A stretch of 53,381 bases of DNA from CAYWJT01 sp964458655 (GTDB lineage: Bacteria; Acidobacteriota; Aminicenantia; Aminicenantales; Saccharicenantaceae): NCBI GenBank assembly GCA_964458655.1, contig CAYWJT010000012.1:1-53381 (forward strand). The letters run 5' to 3'. Below are positions 34,400-43,162 of the stretch, one piece after another (within the stretch, counting starts at the first letter, position 1; each line of letters starts with the position of its first letter). Made by a program: the position numbers and the translations under genes. The notes under the pieces are model-generated. The model did no database searches. It was not told the origin of the DNA and saw only the letters and a list, made by a program, of their open reading frames with translations.

Positions 34400-35396
34400 T
34401 CGCGTTGTTCTCCCGCTTCAGGCGTTCCTTGCCGGCCACGATCAGGATGACCGCGACGCCCGCGAACAAGACTTTCCTGATGCGCCGCACGACACCCAGG
34501 GTCAACCCGACGGCCGACGAGTAGCGCACCATCCTGGCCACCAGCAGGTGGGCCCCCTCGGCCACGCCCCACTGGCCCGGCATCAGGAAGAAGGCGGTGT
34601 TCGAGATCACCACGAAAACGGAAATGAACAAGACCTTGGCCCAGTTGGTCGGGACCTCCAGGGCCCTGAGTATGACATAAACTTCGACCGCCCCTAGGAC
34701 GCGTCCGGCAAGATGCAGGCCCCAGGCCGCGACGAGCTTCAGCTTGGACTGGCCGAACAGGGAGCGCATGTTGCCGTCGAGCTCGCGCAGGATGTCCTCC
34801 CGCTCCAGGAACCACTTCCGACCGCCGGGGATGACCGGCGCCAGCTTCTTCAGCAATGGGTAAATCCCCTGGAACTGAAGCACGACCAAGGTGATGATGC
34901 CGGCCGCGATGGCCCCCAGCACGACCGTGGACGGCGTCCTGACGGCCTGGGGTACTTTGAGCCGCTGGACCGAGATGAGCAGGCCGGCCGCCAGAAAGAA
35001 CAGCGAGGCCGTGTACTCGATGGTCTTGTCGAAGACGACGCCGGGGATGCCCTGCTGGAGGGGAACATATCTCTTTATGATCACCGCCCGGGCCGCTTCG
35101 CCGCCCATGTTGGCCGCTGGCAGGAGCGTATTCAGCCCGTCGGCGATGAGCTTGGCCCTGAAAAGCGCCCAAAGAGGGACCGGCTGGAACGTCCTCTGGA
35201 TGAGGGACCAGGCCAGCGCCTGCAGGAAAAGCCAGCTCACTCCAAGCAGGCAGACGACCAGGAACCAGGCCCCCACCCGCGAGAAGTTCTGGATTATGAC
35301 TCCCAGGCCTATCTTCAGGACGAGGATGATGAAGATGACCAAGCCGACCAGGCTGAGGCCGTATCTTACGAGCCGTTTCTTGCCGTTGTCGTTCAT
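34389..35396 (-). CDS. Lysylphosphatidylglycerol-synthase TM-like (flippase-type) membrane protein
   Basis: A 335-residue polytopic protein with about eight helices of the UPF0104/LPG_synthase_TM family: SWLFLQALAWSLIQRTF, LLPAANMGGEAARAVIIKRYV, and the conserved MPGQWGVAEGAHLLVARM. The family includes lipid flippase-like proteins (MprF N-terminal domain, HpnL-like) that move lipids across the membrane. No soluble lysyltransferase domain is present. It sits between a cytidylyltransferase-like gene and a CDP-alcohol phosphotransferase, so translocation of a polar-head lipid made by them is a reasonable inference. Confidence 0.82.
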   Translation of the reverse strand: MNDNGKKRLVRYGLSLVGLVIFIILVLKIGLGVIIQNFSRVGAWFLVVCLLGVSWLFLQALAWSLIQRTFQPVPLWALFRAKLIADGLNTLLPAANMGGEAARAVIIKRYVPLQQGIPGVVFDKTIEYTASLFFLAAGLLISVQRLKVPQAVRTPSTVVLGAIAAGIITLVVLQFQGIYPLLKKLAPVIPGGRKWFLEREDILRELDGNMRSLFGQSKLKLVAAWGLHLAGRVLGAVEVYVILRALEVPTNWAKVLFISVFVVISNTAFFLMPGQWGVAEGAHLLVARMVRYSSAVGLTLGVVRRIRKVLFAGVAVILIVAGKERLKRENNANGG

Positions 35397-35459
35397 CGGA
35401 TCAGGATGCTGGTTCTCTCGGATTCGCTCGAGAAAGTCCGCCGGTCATCTGATGGCCCA

Positions 35460-36224
35460 TCATCCACCCGCGACCTTCCCGGGCTTGCCCGGCTCCCGCG
35501 CCCGGCCCAGCGCCCGTTCGGCTTTTCTCAGGGCCGCTTCGTCATCAACGTCCATCCAGAAGCAATCGCCGATATCCAGTGCGAACGCTTTGCCCCGGGC
35601 GGCCAGCTTACGCACCCCGCCGGTGAGTGACGCATCGCCCTCCTGCCGACTGAGCTCCAGGCTTTCGAGCAGGCCGCGGGTGCAGAGGAAGGCGCCCGTA
35701 TCATAGGCGTTGTACCTCTCGAGCGACTTGCCGATGGCCAGGATGCGGCCGTCGCTCACCATGACCTTGGTGACGTCGACCTCATCTATGAAGGGGTTGC
35801 CGCCGATGCGGCGGTCCACCGCCAAAATAAGGCCGCCTTCGCCCGGGTCGGCGGCCAGAAGACGGCGGACTATCTCCGGGGAGAAGATGTGGTCGGACAT
35901 GAGCAGCAGGAAGCGCTCGCCCACCAGGTCCGCAGCCTTGAGAACGGAGAGTCCGTTCTCCCGGCGCCATTCCTCGTTGAACACGGTCGCGATGCGCAGG
36001 CCCGTCCTCCCGGCGAGCCCGTCGACATAGGCTTCGACCCGTTCCCGCTCGTGGCCGGTGACGACGACGAACTCCCCGACCCCGGCCTCAGCCGCGGTCC
36101 CGACCACCCTCTCTATCAGGGCGCGGCCGCAGACCTCGAGCAGCGGCTTGCTCGGCGCGAGCGAGGACAGCCTGGAGCCCAGGCCGGCGGCGATTATCAG
36201 ACATCTTTCTTTCTTTTCGCTCAT
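35460..36224 (-). CDS. Sugar/inositol-phosphate nucleotidyltransferase (IPCT-like)
   Basis: A 254-residue soluble nucleotidyltransferase with intact active site: CLIIAAGLGSRLSSLAPSKPLLEV (GxGxR...KP), NEEWRRENGLSVLKA, the metal-binding LLMSDHIFS, DVTKVMVSDGRILAIGKSLERYNAYDTGAF and FWMDVDDEAALRKAERAL. These segments match the inositol-1-phosphate cytidylyltransferase domain of archaeal and thermophile bifunctional IPCT/DIPP synthases. It would make CDP-inositol or a similar activated polyol. It is the first gene of a three-gene operon and supplies the activity that the degenerate domain of the 33050-34399 protein has lost. A different polyol phosphate substrate remains possible. Confidence 0.8.
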   Translation of the reverse strand: MSEKKERCLIIAAGLGSRLSSLAPSKPLLEVCGRALIERVVGTAAEAGVGEFVVVTGHERERVEAYVDGLAGRTGLRIATVFNEEWRRENGLSVLKAADLVGERFLLLMSDHIFSPEIVRRLLAADPGEGGLILAVDRRIGGNPFIDEVDVTKVMVSDGRILAIGKSLERYNAYDTGAFLCTRGLLESLELSRQEGDASLTGGVRKLAARGKAFALDIGDCFWMDVDDEAALRKAERALGRAREPGKPGKVAGG

Positions 36225-36360
36225 GCCCTGCGCTTCTCGGTGCTCCTGTCAGCCTTCCCCCCTCGTTGCGCATGACCGTCCCGCCTGTAATAAGAAGGCA
36301 ATTTTAGTCCAAAGCGGCGGGAAAAGCCAATACCCGATGGACACATGTGCCGGCCGGCCC

Positions 36361-37362
36361 TCAGACCAGCCTGACCTCGTGCTGCCCCCTGACCAGGCGG
36401 CCGATGACCCAGGCCCTGTGCCCGAGCTTGCCGAAGAGCCTGACCGCCCTCCGGGTGTCGGCGGCCGCGACCACGGCGACCATCCCCACTCCCATGTTGA
36501 AGGTACGAAACATCTCGCGCTCCCCGACGCCGCCCCGGGCCTGGAGCCGGCGGAAGACAGCGGGGACGGGCCAGGAGCCCCTGTCTATCTCGACGCCCAG
36601 GCCGACGGGTATGACACGCGGTATGTTGTCGTAGAAACCGCCGCCGGTGATGTGAGCCAGGGCCTTTATCCTGACCGCCTTCATGGCCCTGAGGACGGCC
36701 GGCGCATAGATGCGCGTCGGCCGGAGCAGCTCCCGCCACAGGCCGGCCTTGACCTCTTTCTCTGAAAACACCTGGCGCGCCAGCGAGTATCCGTTGCTGT
36801 GGAGCCCGCTCGAAGCGAGGCCGATCACCGCGTCGCCGTGGCGGCAGGCGCGGCCGTCGATGACCCGCGCCTCGTCCACCAGACCGACGCAGAAACCGGC
36901 CAGGTCCCACTGCGACTTCGCGTAGAGCCCGGGCAGCTCGGCCGTTTCCCCGCCGATGAGGGCGCAGCCCGCGAGCCTGCAGCCGCGGACGATGCCCTTC
37001 ATGACCTCGGCCAGCATCTCCGGCCTGACCCTGCCCACGGCGATGTAATCGAGGAAGAAGAGCGGCTCCGCGCCCAGGACGACGACGTCGTCCGCCGACA
37101 TGGCCACGAGGTCGATGCCGACCGTGTCGTACTTTCCGACCAGGTCGGCGATGAGCAGCTTGGTCCCGACGCCGTCGGTCGAGGCCACGAGCAGCGGCCG
37201 CTTCAAGCCGCGCAGCCGCGGCCGGAACAGGCCGCTGAAGCCGCCTATGGAACCGACGACCTCGGCCCGCTCCGTCCTGCGGACCATGGGCTTGATCAGG
37301 CTGATGAAGCGGTCGGCGGCGTCGATGTCGACACCGGCTCTTTTATAAGTCGCTCTGGGCAT
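36361..37362 (-). CDS. purM: Phosphoribosylformylglycinamidine cyclo-ligase (AIR synthase)
   Basis: A 333-residue purine-pathway enzyme converting FGAM to AIR with ATP. I choose ATG 37362 because GGAG lies 6 bases before it; two upstream ATGs (37368, 37374) lack spacing. Signatures: YKRAGVDIDAADRF, STDGVGTKLLIA, MSADDVVVLGAEPLFFLDYIA, GCALIGGETAELPG, and AHITGGGFYDNIPRVIP. Length is normal. It is monocistronic, with no other pur genes beside it. Confidence 0.95.
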   Translation of the reverse strand: MPRATYKRAGVDIDAADRFISLIKPMVRRTERAEVVGSIGGFSGLFRPRLRGLKRPLLVASTDGVGTKLLIADLVGKYDTVGIDLVAMSADDVVVLGAEPLFFLDYIAVGRVRPEMLAEVMKGIVRGCRLAGCALIGGETAELPGLYAKSQWDLAGFCVGLVDEARVIDGRACRHGDAVIGLASSGLHSNGYSLARQVFSEKEVKAGLWRELLRPTRIYAPAVLRAMKAVRIKALAHITGGGFYDNIPRVIPVGLGVEIDRGSWPVPAVFRRLQARGGVGEREMFRTFNMGVGMVAVVAAADTRRAVRLFGKLGHRAWVIGRLVRGQHEVRLV

Positions 37363-37510
37363 TGTCATCTCCATTCCGCGGCGGTCCGGAGGCCCGGACC
37401 CCCTCTCGGCTTTTCCAGGGAACTTTATAGCATTAGCGCTTTCCGTTGGCAACCTCTGAGCAGACGGTCGGGTTGACAAACGTCCTTTTTTGTTTTAACC
37501 CTGGAGCGAC

Positions 37511-37540
37511 ATGGAATCCGCGGCGAGGCACGTCCCATGA
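37511..37540 (+). CDS. Possible leader mini-ORF overlapping the symporter start
   Basis: ATG at 37511 with TGGAG five bases upstream opens a nine-codon frame (MESAARHVP) whose TGA overlaps the symporter ATG as ATGA. It could be a coupling leader, since the symporter itself has only a modest GAGG site. It may be chance; no homology can be claimed. Confidence 0.2.
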   Translation: MESAARHVP

Positions 37541-39294
37541 AATTCAGCCTCATCGAGCTTCTCATAATCGGAGCTTACCTCCTGTCCATGGCCCTGGTCG
37601 GCGTCCTCGTGCGACGGCGGGCCACCAAACGGCTCGACTCCTATTTCCTGGGCGACCGCAACGTCCCCTGGTGGATGCTCGGCCTTTCCGGCTGCTCGAG
37701 CTACATCGACATCGGCGGCACCATGGCCATGGTCGGCGCCCTGTTCTACCTCGGCCTCAAGGCCATGTGGGCCACCCACATCTACTGGGGCTGGTTCATG
37801 ATCTGCTTCTACATGGCCTTCCAGGCCCGCTGGATACGGACGTCCGGCGTCATGACCTTCGCCGAGTGGAACCGGACCAGGTTCGGGGACACACGGGACG
37901 CCGAGGCGGCCCGGCTGGCCGCCGCTGTTTTCCTGCTCGTCCTCATGGTCTGCAACCTGATGTACATGTCGGTCGGCATCGGCAAGTTCGCAGAGGAGTT
38001 CCTGCGCCTCGAGCGCTGGCAGGCCACGCTCGTCATCCTGTCCGTGGTCGGCGTCTACGTCACGCTCGGCGGCTTTTTCGGCGTCATAGTCACCGACATC
38101 ATCCAGACCGTGTTCATCGCCGCGGGCGCCGTGCTGCTGGCCGCGGTGGCCTTGGCGAGCGGCGGCGTCGAGGCCGCGGCGGCCGTCAAGGACCCGGCTT
38201 GGTTCAGCCTGGCGCCGGCCTGGAAGCTCTGGCCGGGCTTCGCCGCCTCGACCCCGGCCGCCTACCTGCACTTCCAGTGGCTTGGCCCCGTCCTCATCTC
38301 CGGCTTCGGCTGGATGGTCTTCCGGCTTCTGGCCGGGCCTAACGTCTGGGATTTCCAGTTCTTCCTGACCGCCCGCAGCCCGCGCGACGCCCAGCTCGCC
38401 GGCGGCATGTGGACCGTGGGCTACACCCTGCGCTGGGTCATCGGCTGCGCCTTTCTCGTCCTCGGCATATCCTATTTCGGGGGCCAGGCGGGCTTCGACG
38501 CCGAGAAAATAATGCCCCTCGTCCTGCTCCGGCTGCCGGCCGGGCTGCGCGGCCTGTTCGTCGCCGTGCTCCTGGCCGCCCTGATGTCCACCCTGAGCGC
38601 CATGATCAACGTCACGAGCTCGGTCGTCACCAACGACTTCGTCAAGCGGTACTTCGCGAAAGGGCTCGGCCAAAAAAAGCTGGTGCGGGTCGGGCAGGCG
38701 GCCTCGGTCGTAGCGCTGGCCCTGGGCTTCCTGTTCAGCCTGGCCTTCAGCGACATCGTCACCGCCTGGGAAGTCATGATCTTCGTCGTCGTCACGGTCA
38801 TCCTAGTCCCGGCCACCCTGCGCTGGCACTACTGGCGGATGAACGCCCGGGCGTTCGTCATCGGCATGGCCGCCTCGGCCGCCGCGGTCGTCCTGCGCCT
38901 GATCTTCCTGCGGGACCTGGCCGGACCTTACACGCTGGCCCTCGACGTCGGGCTGTGCCTCGCGGCCACGCTGGCGGCCGTGCGCTTCACGAGGCCGACC
39001 GACATGGACATCCTGGTCGAATTCTACTCCCGCGTCAGGCCGTTCGGCTTCTGGGGGCCGGTCAGGCGGGAGGCGGTCAGGCGCGGCCTGGTCCCGGCCG
39101 GGGACAGACAGCCGCTCTTCGACGTCCTGAACGGGTTCCTGACGGCCGGCTTCCAGTTCTCGCTGGCGCTCATCCCCTTCACTTTCTTCCTCGGCCAAAG
39201 GCGACAGACGATATTCTGGGCCGCGGCGGCCCTGGCCATCGGCGGCATCCTCTACTTCACCTGGTACAGGACCCTGCCGCGCGCGGAGACCTGA
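37537..39294 (+). CDS. Sodium:solute symporter (SSS family)
   Basis: A 585-residue membrane transporter with about 13-15 helices. The family pattern is seen in ADxYFLGDR-like LDSYFLGDRNVPWWMLGLSGCSSYIDIGG at residues 32-60, the sodium-site region GGFFGVIVTDIIQTVF, and LLAALMSTLSAMINVTSSVVTNDFVKRY. Two or more extra C-terminal helices follow a soluble loop. Family members take up sugars, amino acids or acids with Na+. The GH38 gene starts 17 bases after its stop, so a mannoside or related sugar is the likely cargo (inference). A TTGACA at 37473-37478 lies upstream without a convincing -10. Confidence 0.9.
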   Translation: MKFSLIELLIIGAYLLSMALVGVLVRRRATKRLDSYFLGDRNVPWWMLGLSGCSSYIDIGGTMAMVGALFYLGLKAMWATHIYWGWFMICFYMAFQARWIRTSGVMTFAEWNRTRFGDTRDAEAARLAAAVFLLVLMVCNLMYMSVGIGKFAEEFLRLERWQATLVILSVVGVYVTLGGFFGVIVTDIIQTVFIAAGAVLLAAVALASGGVEAAAAVKDPAWFSLAPAWKLWPGFAASTPAAYLHFQWLGPVLISGFGWMVFRLLAGPNVWDFQFFLTARSPRDAQLAGGMWTVGYTLRWVIGCAFLVLGISYFGGQAGFDAEKIMPLVLLRLPAGLRGLFVAVLLAALMSTLSAMINVTSSVVTNDFVKRYFAKGLGQKKLVRVGQAASVVALALGFLFSLAFSDIVTAWEVMIFVVVTVILVPATLRWHYWRMNARAFVIGMAASAAAVVLRLIFLRDLAGPYTLALDVGLCLAATLAAVRFTRPTDMDILVEFYSRVRPFGFWGPVRREAVRRGLVPAGDRQPLFDVLNGFLTAGFQFSLALIPFTFFLGQRRQTIFWAAAALAIGGILYFTWYRTLPRAET

Positions 39295-39311
39295 ACCGGA
39301 GGCACGCTTCA

Positions 39312-41732
39312 ATGCGCAAACCGGCTGTGCATCTGATCTGCAACGCCCATCTCGACCCGGTCTGGCAGTGGCGCTGGGAAGAGGGCGCGGCCGAGGCCCT
39401 GGCGACCTTCAGGACGGCCGCGGACCTGCTGGAGGAACACCCGAAGCTCGTCTTCTGCCACAACGAAGCCTGGCTCTACCAGCAGGTCGAGCGTCTCGCT
39501 CCTGAGCTTTTCCTCAGGATCCGGAAGCTGGTCAGGGCCGGACGCTGGGCCGTGGCCGGGGGCTGGTTCCTCCAGCCGGACACGAACCTGCCCTGCACCG
39601 AATCGCTCGTCAGGCACATCGTTTTCGGCAGGCGCTACTTCAAGTCCCGGTTCGGCAAGACGCCGGTCGCGGCCTACAACTTCGACTCTTTCGGCCACAG
39701 CGGCGGCCTGCCTCAGCTTATGCGGAGCGCGGGCTTCAGGATGTACATCCACATGCGTCCGGGCCCGGAAGACCTGCGCTTGCCCGCCGACCTTTACGTC
39801 TGGGAGGGGGTCGACGGCAGCCGGGTGCTCGCCTACCGGCTTGAGGTCGGCCTCTACCACACCGAACGCGACAACATCGAAGAGCGGCTGGACGCTGGAG
39901 TGGCTAAGGCCTTGGAGCTCGGACGCGACGTCGCCGTTTTCTGGGGGCTCGGCGACCACGGCGGCGGGCCGACCCGGCGCGACCTGGCCCTGATAGACCG
40001 CCGCATGGAGCTGGAGAAACGGGTCCGCGTCATCCACAGCACGCCGGATTGTTTTTACCGGGCCGTGGCGCGCCTCGAGCCCGAGCTCGCCGTGCACCGC
40101 GGCGACCTGCAGCGCGTCTTCACCGGCTGCTACACGTCCCTTAGCCGGCTGAAGCGGCGCTCGCGCGAGAGCCTCGGCCTGCTCGTCCAGACCGAGGCCT
40201 TGAGGGTCACGGCGGCCATGGCGGGCCAAGCCCGTTACCCGGGGAAGGAACTCGAAGAAGCCTGGGCCGGGCACCTGTTCAACGATTTCCACGACATCAT
40301 CACCGGGACCTGCGTCGCGCAGGCCGAGCAGGACGCCCTCGACCTTTACGGCTTTGTCGCGGAGAAAGCCCGGCGGCTTCGCCTCGAGGGTCTGGCGGGC
40401 CTCTGTTCCGGCAAGAAGGGCGACGGGAGGCTCAACCTGGCGGTCTTCAACGCCAACCCGTCGCTCGGCCGGGCGCCGGTCGAGGTCGAAGTGATGTCGG
40501 ATTACAGGCCGTTCTGGAAGGGAGACAAGGCGCTGAGGCTCACGAAAGGCGACGGCTCCACTGTACTGTCGCGGGAGGAGCCGGCCAGGCCGCTTCTGCC
40601 TTTCCACGACTGGCGGCGCAAGCTCGTCTTCATCGACGAGCTGCCGGGCGTGGGGCTCGCGGGCTACCGCGTCGAGGCCGTGGCGGCGGGCAAGAGCGAC
40701 GCGCGGGGCCGCGGCCGCGTGCGGGTCGCCGGCGGCCTCCGTCTTGGGTTCGACCGCTCGAAAGGGCTTGTCAGCAAACTCAGGGCCGGGGGCGGCGGCC
40801 AGGCGCTGGCCGGCCCCCTGCTCGAACCCGTGCTCGTCCAGGACAGGGCCGATTCCTGGGGGACGGCGACCGGCGCCTACCGGAAAATCGCGGCCCGTTT
40901 CAAGCGTTTGAACGGCCCGGTCGAGGTCGTTTCCGGCCCGGTGCGGAGAGTCCTCAGGACCGTCTCCGTTTCGGGCGCCGACAGGGTGATAACCGACCTA
41001 TGTTTATACCCCGACTGGCCGGTCCTCGACTTCAGGCTGCGCGTTTTCGTTTCGAGGCCGCGCACGAGGCTGAAACTGATGGTGCCCACGGTTTTTGACC
41101 GCGAGAGCGTCCTGGCGGAGGTCCCGGGCGGCGCGCTGGAGCGTCCGGCCGACGGAGAGGAACATGTCCACGGCCGCTGGCTCTTCCTCGCGGGACGCGC
41201 GAGCGGACGCGAGACCGGACTGGGCATTGTCCACTCGGGCTGCCCGGGTTTCGACTTCAGAGGGGGCGAGCTGCGGCTCTCCGTGCTCCGGACATCGGCC
41301 TATTGCCACGAACGTGGCCTCGACCTCGACCGCGTGCTCGAGCCGGAGTTCGCTGACCTGGGCGGCCACGAAATCCGGGTCCTGGTCATGACCGGGAAGC
41401 CGGACGAGGTCCTGTCCGGCCTCCCAGGGTTGGCGGACTATCTCGACCGGCCTCCGTTCGCGCTGGCGCTGCCGTCGTCGGCGTTCGGAGCCGCTCCCGA
41501 CCGGGCCGAGTTCCTCCGCCTGTCGCCGCCTTCGGTCCGACTGCTCGCCTTCAAGATGTCGCCCGACGGAAAAGCCCCGCTCATCAGGCTTCAGGAAAGC
41601 GTCGGCCGGTCCTGTGCGGCCGAGTTGACGCTTCCCGCTCCCGGCGGCAAATTCCGTCTTGCCTTCAGGCCGTTCGAGCTCAAAACACTTTTGCTGGTCG
41701 ACGGCTGCCTCGAAGAAACGCGACTGGTTTGA
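39312..41732 (+). CDS. Alpha-mannosidase, GH38 family
   Basis: An 806-residue retaining alpha-mannosidase. ATG 39312 has GGAGG nine bases upstream; the open frame extends far upstream inside the symporter gene but without homology. Zinc and catalytic motifs are intact: NAHLDPVWQW (His13, Asp15), YNFDSFGHSGGLPQL with the nucleophile Asp125, GLGDHGGGPTR and FNDFHDIITGTC (zinc His). The C-terminal half is the beta-rich GH38C region. No signal peptide is visible, so it acts in the cytoplasm, fitting import of small mannosides by the adjacent symporter. Confidence 0.93.
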   Translation: MRKPAVHLICNAHLDPVWQWRWEEGAAEALATFRTAADLLEEHPKLVFCHNEAWLYQQVERLAPELFLRIRKLVRAGRWAVAGGWFLQPDTNLPCTESLVRHIVFGRRYFKSRFGKTPVAAYNFDSFGHSGGLPQLMRSAGFRMYIHMRPGPEDLRLPADLYVWEGVDGSRVLAYRLEVGLYHTERDNIEERLDAGVAKALELGRDVAVFWGLGDHGGGPTRRDLALIDRRMELEKRVRVIHSTPDCFYRAVARLEPELAVHRGDLQRVFTGCYTSLSRLKRRSRESLGLLVQTEALRVTAAMAGQARYPGKELEEAWAGHLFNDFHDIITGTCVAQAEQDALDLYGFVAEKARRLRLEGLAGLCSGKKGDGRLNLAVFNANPSLGRAPVEVEVMSDYRPFWKGDKALRLTKGDGSTVLSREEPARPLLPFHDWRRKLVFIDELPGVGLAGYRVEAVAAGKSDARGRGRVRVAGGLRLGFDRSKGLVSKLRAGGGGQALAGPLLEPVLVQDRADSWGTATGAYRKIAARFKRLNGPVEVVSGPVRRVLRTVSVSGADRVITDLCLYPDWPVLDFRLRVFVSRPRTRLKLMVPTVFDRESVLAEVPGGALERPADGEEHVHGRWLFLAGRASGRETGLGIVHSGCPGFDFRGGELRLSVLRTSAYCHERGLDLDRVLEPEFADLGGHEIRVLVMTGKPDEVLSGLPGLADYLDRPPFALALPSSAFGAAPDRAEFLRLSPPSVRLLAFKMSPDGKAPLIRLQESVGRSCAAELTLPAPGGKFRLAFRPFELKTLLLVDGCLEETRLV

Positions 41733-41753
41733 ATTCGCGGTGCCTGGTACCGG

Positions 41754-42941
41754 TCAATAAACGCAGTTGCGGGCCTCTTCGGCGTAGGCCCGGATAAGTT
41801 CCAGGTCGGCGTCGAAGAAGTGGTCGGAAGGCGACAGGATGTAGGCGCCGTCGCGGCCGGCCGCCTCGAAGCACCTCCTGACCTCCCGCCTCGTGTCTTC
41901 GGGCTTGCAGCCGACGAAGAAGTGGAACTGGTCGAAGCCTCCTATGAAGCAGACCCTGTCGCCCAGCCTGCGGCGCGCTTCCGCCAGGTCCGTGTCCCCG
42001 CCCATGGCCGGCGGCGTGAAGGTCTCCATGGCGTCGGTGCCGGTCGCAGCCACGAGCTCGAGTATGGCCATCATTCCCCCGCAGGTGTGGTAAACGACGC
42101 GCTGGCCGGCTTCGTGGGCCAAGCGTATGAGCTCCGCGTCGTAGGGAGCGACGAACCGCTCGAAGATCTTGGGCGAGATGACCGATGACGAGGCGTCGCC
42201 GCCGCCGTGCTCTATGAGGTCGAAGCGCGCGCCGAGAAGCGAGCGGACGAACACTTTCTTCCGTTCCATCAGCACCCCGAGGAAGTCATGGACCCAGGCC
42301 GGGTCGTCGTAAGTCGCCAGGATGAGGTTCTCGATGCCGTAGAGACAGGCGGCGTCCTGCCAGCAGCCGGGCTGGCCGTAAATATCGAAATAACAGATGG
42401 TTCCGCGGACCATGCCGCGGTCGCCGAACCCCTCTGCCAGCCGGTTGACGGCCTCGACGTCGCAGAGCGGCGCCGGCGCGTAACGGGCGATGAGGTCGAT
42501 ATCGGCCTTGTCCTTGACCAGCCTTTCGGCGACCCAGGAGGTGTACTCCGAGCTCTGGATGACGGTCGTCAGACGGCCTCCCGGCGTGTGGATGGTGTAG
42601 CGCGCGGTCCGGTAATCCGGGTCCGGGAGCGGCTCCGTTTCTATCCGCCACTCGTCCGAAACGACGCGGGCCGCCTCCATCGGGTAGTCGGGCGAGTGGC
42701 CGGGGTCGAGGTAATGGCCCCGGGAAGCATCCGGTTTGTGGATGTCTACCCAGAGTATCGGGTCGAGCCCGAAACGGTCGAAGAATTCCTGGGTCGAGGC
42801 CCCGGCCAGGTATTTCTTGAGGAAGTATGCCTGGACGTGATGGGTCGTGACCGGCAGCCGGTCGGGCTTACGGCGCCCGAGCGCGGCCAGGAACCGCTCC
42901 CTGGAATTCACGGGCTGATCCTCGACCATGGGCAGTCCCAT
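41754..42941 (-). CDS. Uroporphyrinogen decarboxylase family (MtaA/CmuA-like) protein
   Basis: A 395-residue URO-D superfamily protein. I start at ATG 42941 (GAGAGGG just upstream); the open frame runs 29 codons further without homology. Features: NSRERFLAALGRRKPDRLPV at the N-terminus, the YHTCGGMM region (His-x-Cys zinc site used by methyltransferase members), and FIGGFDQFHFF. The porphyrin Arg motif of true HemE is not evident, so a corrinoid-dependent methyltransferase or unknown role is more likely than heme synthesis. It converges on the GH38 gene with a 21-base gap and has its own promoter. Confidence 0.83.
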   Translation of the reverse strand: MGLPMVEDQPVNSRERFLAALGRRKPDRLPVTTHHVQAYFLKKYLAGASTQEFFDRFGLDPILWVDIHKPDASRGHYLDPGHSPDYPMEAARVVSDEWRIETEPLPDPDYRTARYTIHTPGGRLTTVIQSSEYTSWVAERLVKDKADIDLIARYAPAPLCDVEAVNRLAEGFGDRGMVRGTICYFDIYGQPGCWQDAACLYGIENLILATYDDPAWVHDFLGVLMERKKVFVRSLLGARFDLIEHGGGDASSSVISPKIFERFVAPYDAELIRLAHEAGQRVVYHTCGGMMAILELVAATGTDAMETFTPPAMGGDTDLAEARRRLGDRVCFIGGFDQFHFFVGCKPEDTRREVRRCFEAAGRDGAYILSPSDHFFDADLELIRAYAEEARNCVY

Positions 42942-42987
42942 ATCCCTCTCTTCATCTTCTCCCTCGCGGCTCCTCTCCCGGCTCCTG

Positions 42988-43017
42988 ATTGTAGAGGAAA
43001 AAATAGGCCGTTGTCCA
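42988..43017 (-). promoter_or_regulatory. Sigma70-type promoter of the URO-D family gene
   Basis: On the minus strand, TGGACA (43017-43012) and TACAAT (42993-42988) are separated by 18 bp. Each box matches consensus at five of six positions. The predicted transcript start is about 40 bases before ATG 42941. Confidence 0.5.
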
Positions 43018-43162
43018 ATCCCGGGCACCGGAGGCCGGCATCCCCGTTACTGTATCCCTTCGTCCTGCGGACCATCACAGGACTGGCGATGCCTCCGCAC
43101 CGGAATACCCATATTGGCCTTCTGTGAATTGAGCCCCGACCGGCACGGGGCGCGCCGGAAGC

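Noticed and set aside
37473..37478. Perfect TTGACA upstream of the symporter
   Set aside because: No acceptable -10 is found at 15-19 bp spacing (TAACCC or TTAACC at best), so it is not listed as a promoter.
38409..39311. N-terminal extension of the GH38 frame through the symporter gene
   Set aside because: The extension is out of frame with the real symporter and has Arg/Pro/Gly-rich composition; ATG 39312 has a good ribosome site and starts exactly at the GH38 conserved region.
41733..41753. Gap between convergent GH38 and URO-D genes with CGGT...ACCG
   Set aside because: The inverted repeat is only 4 bp and lacks a T run.
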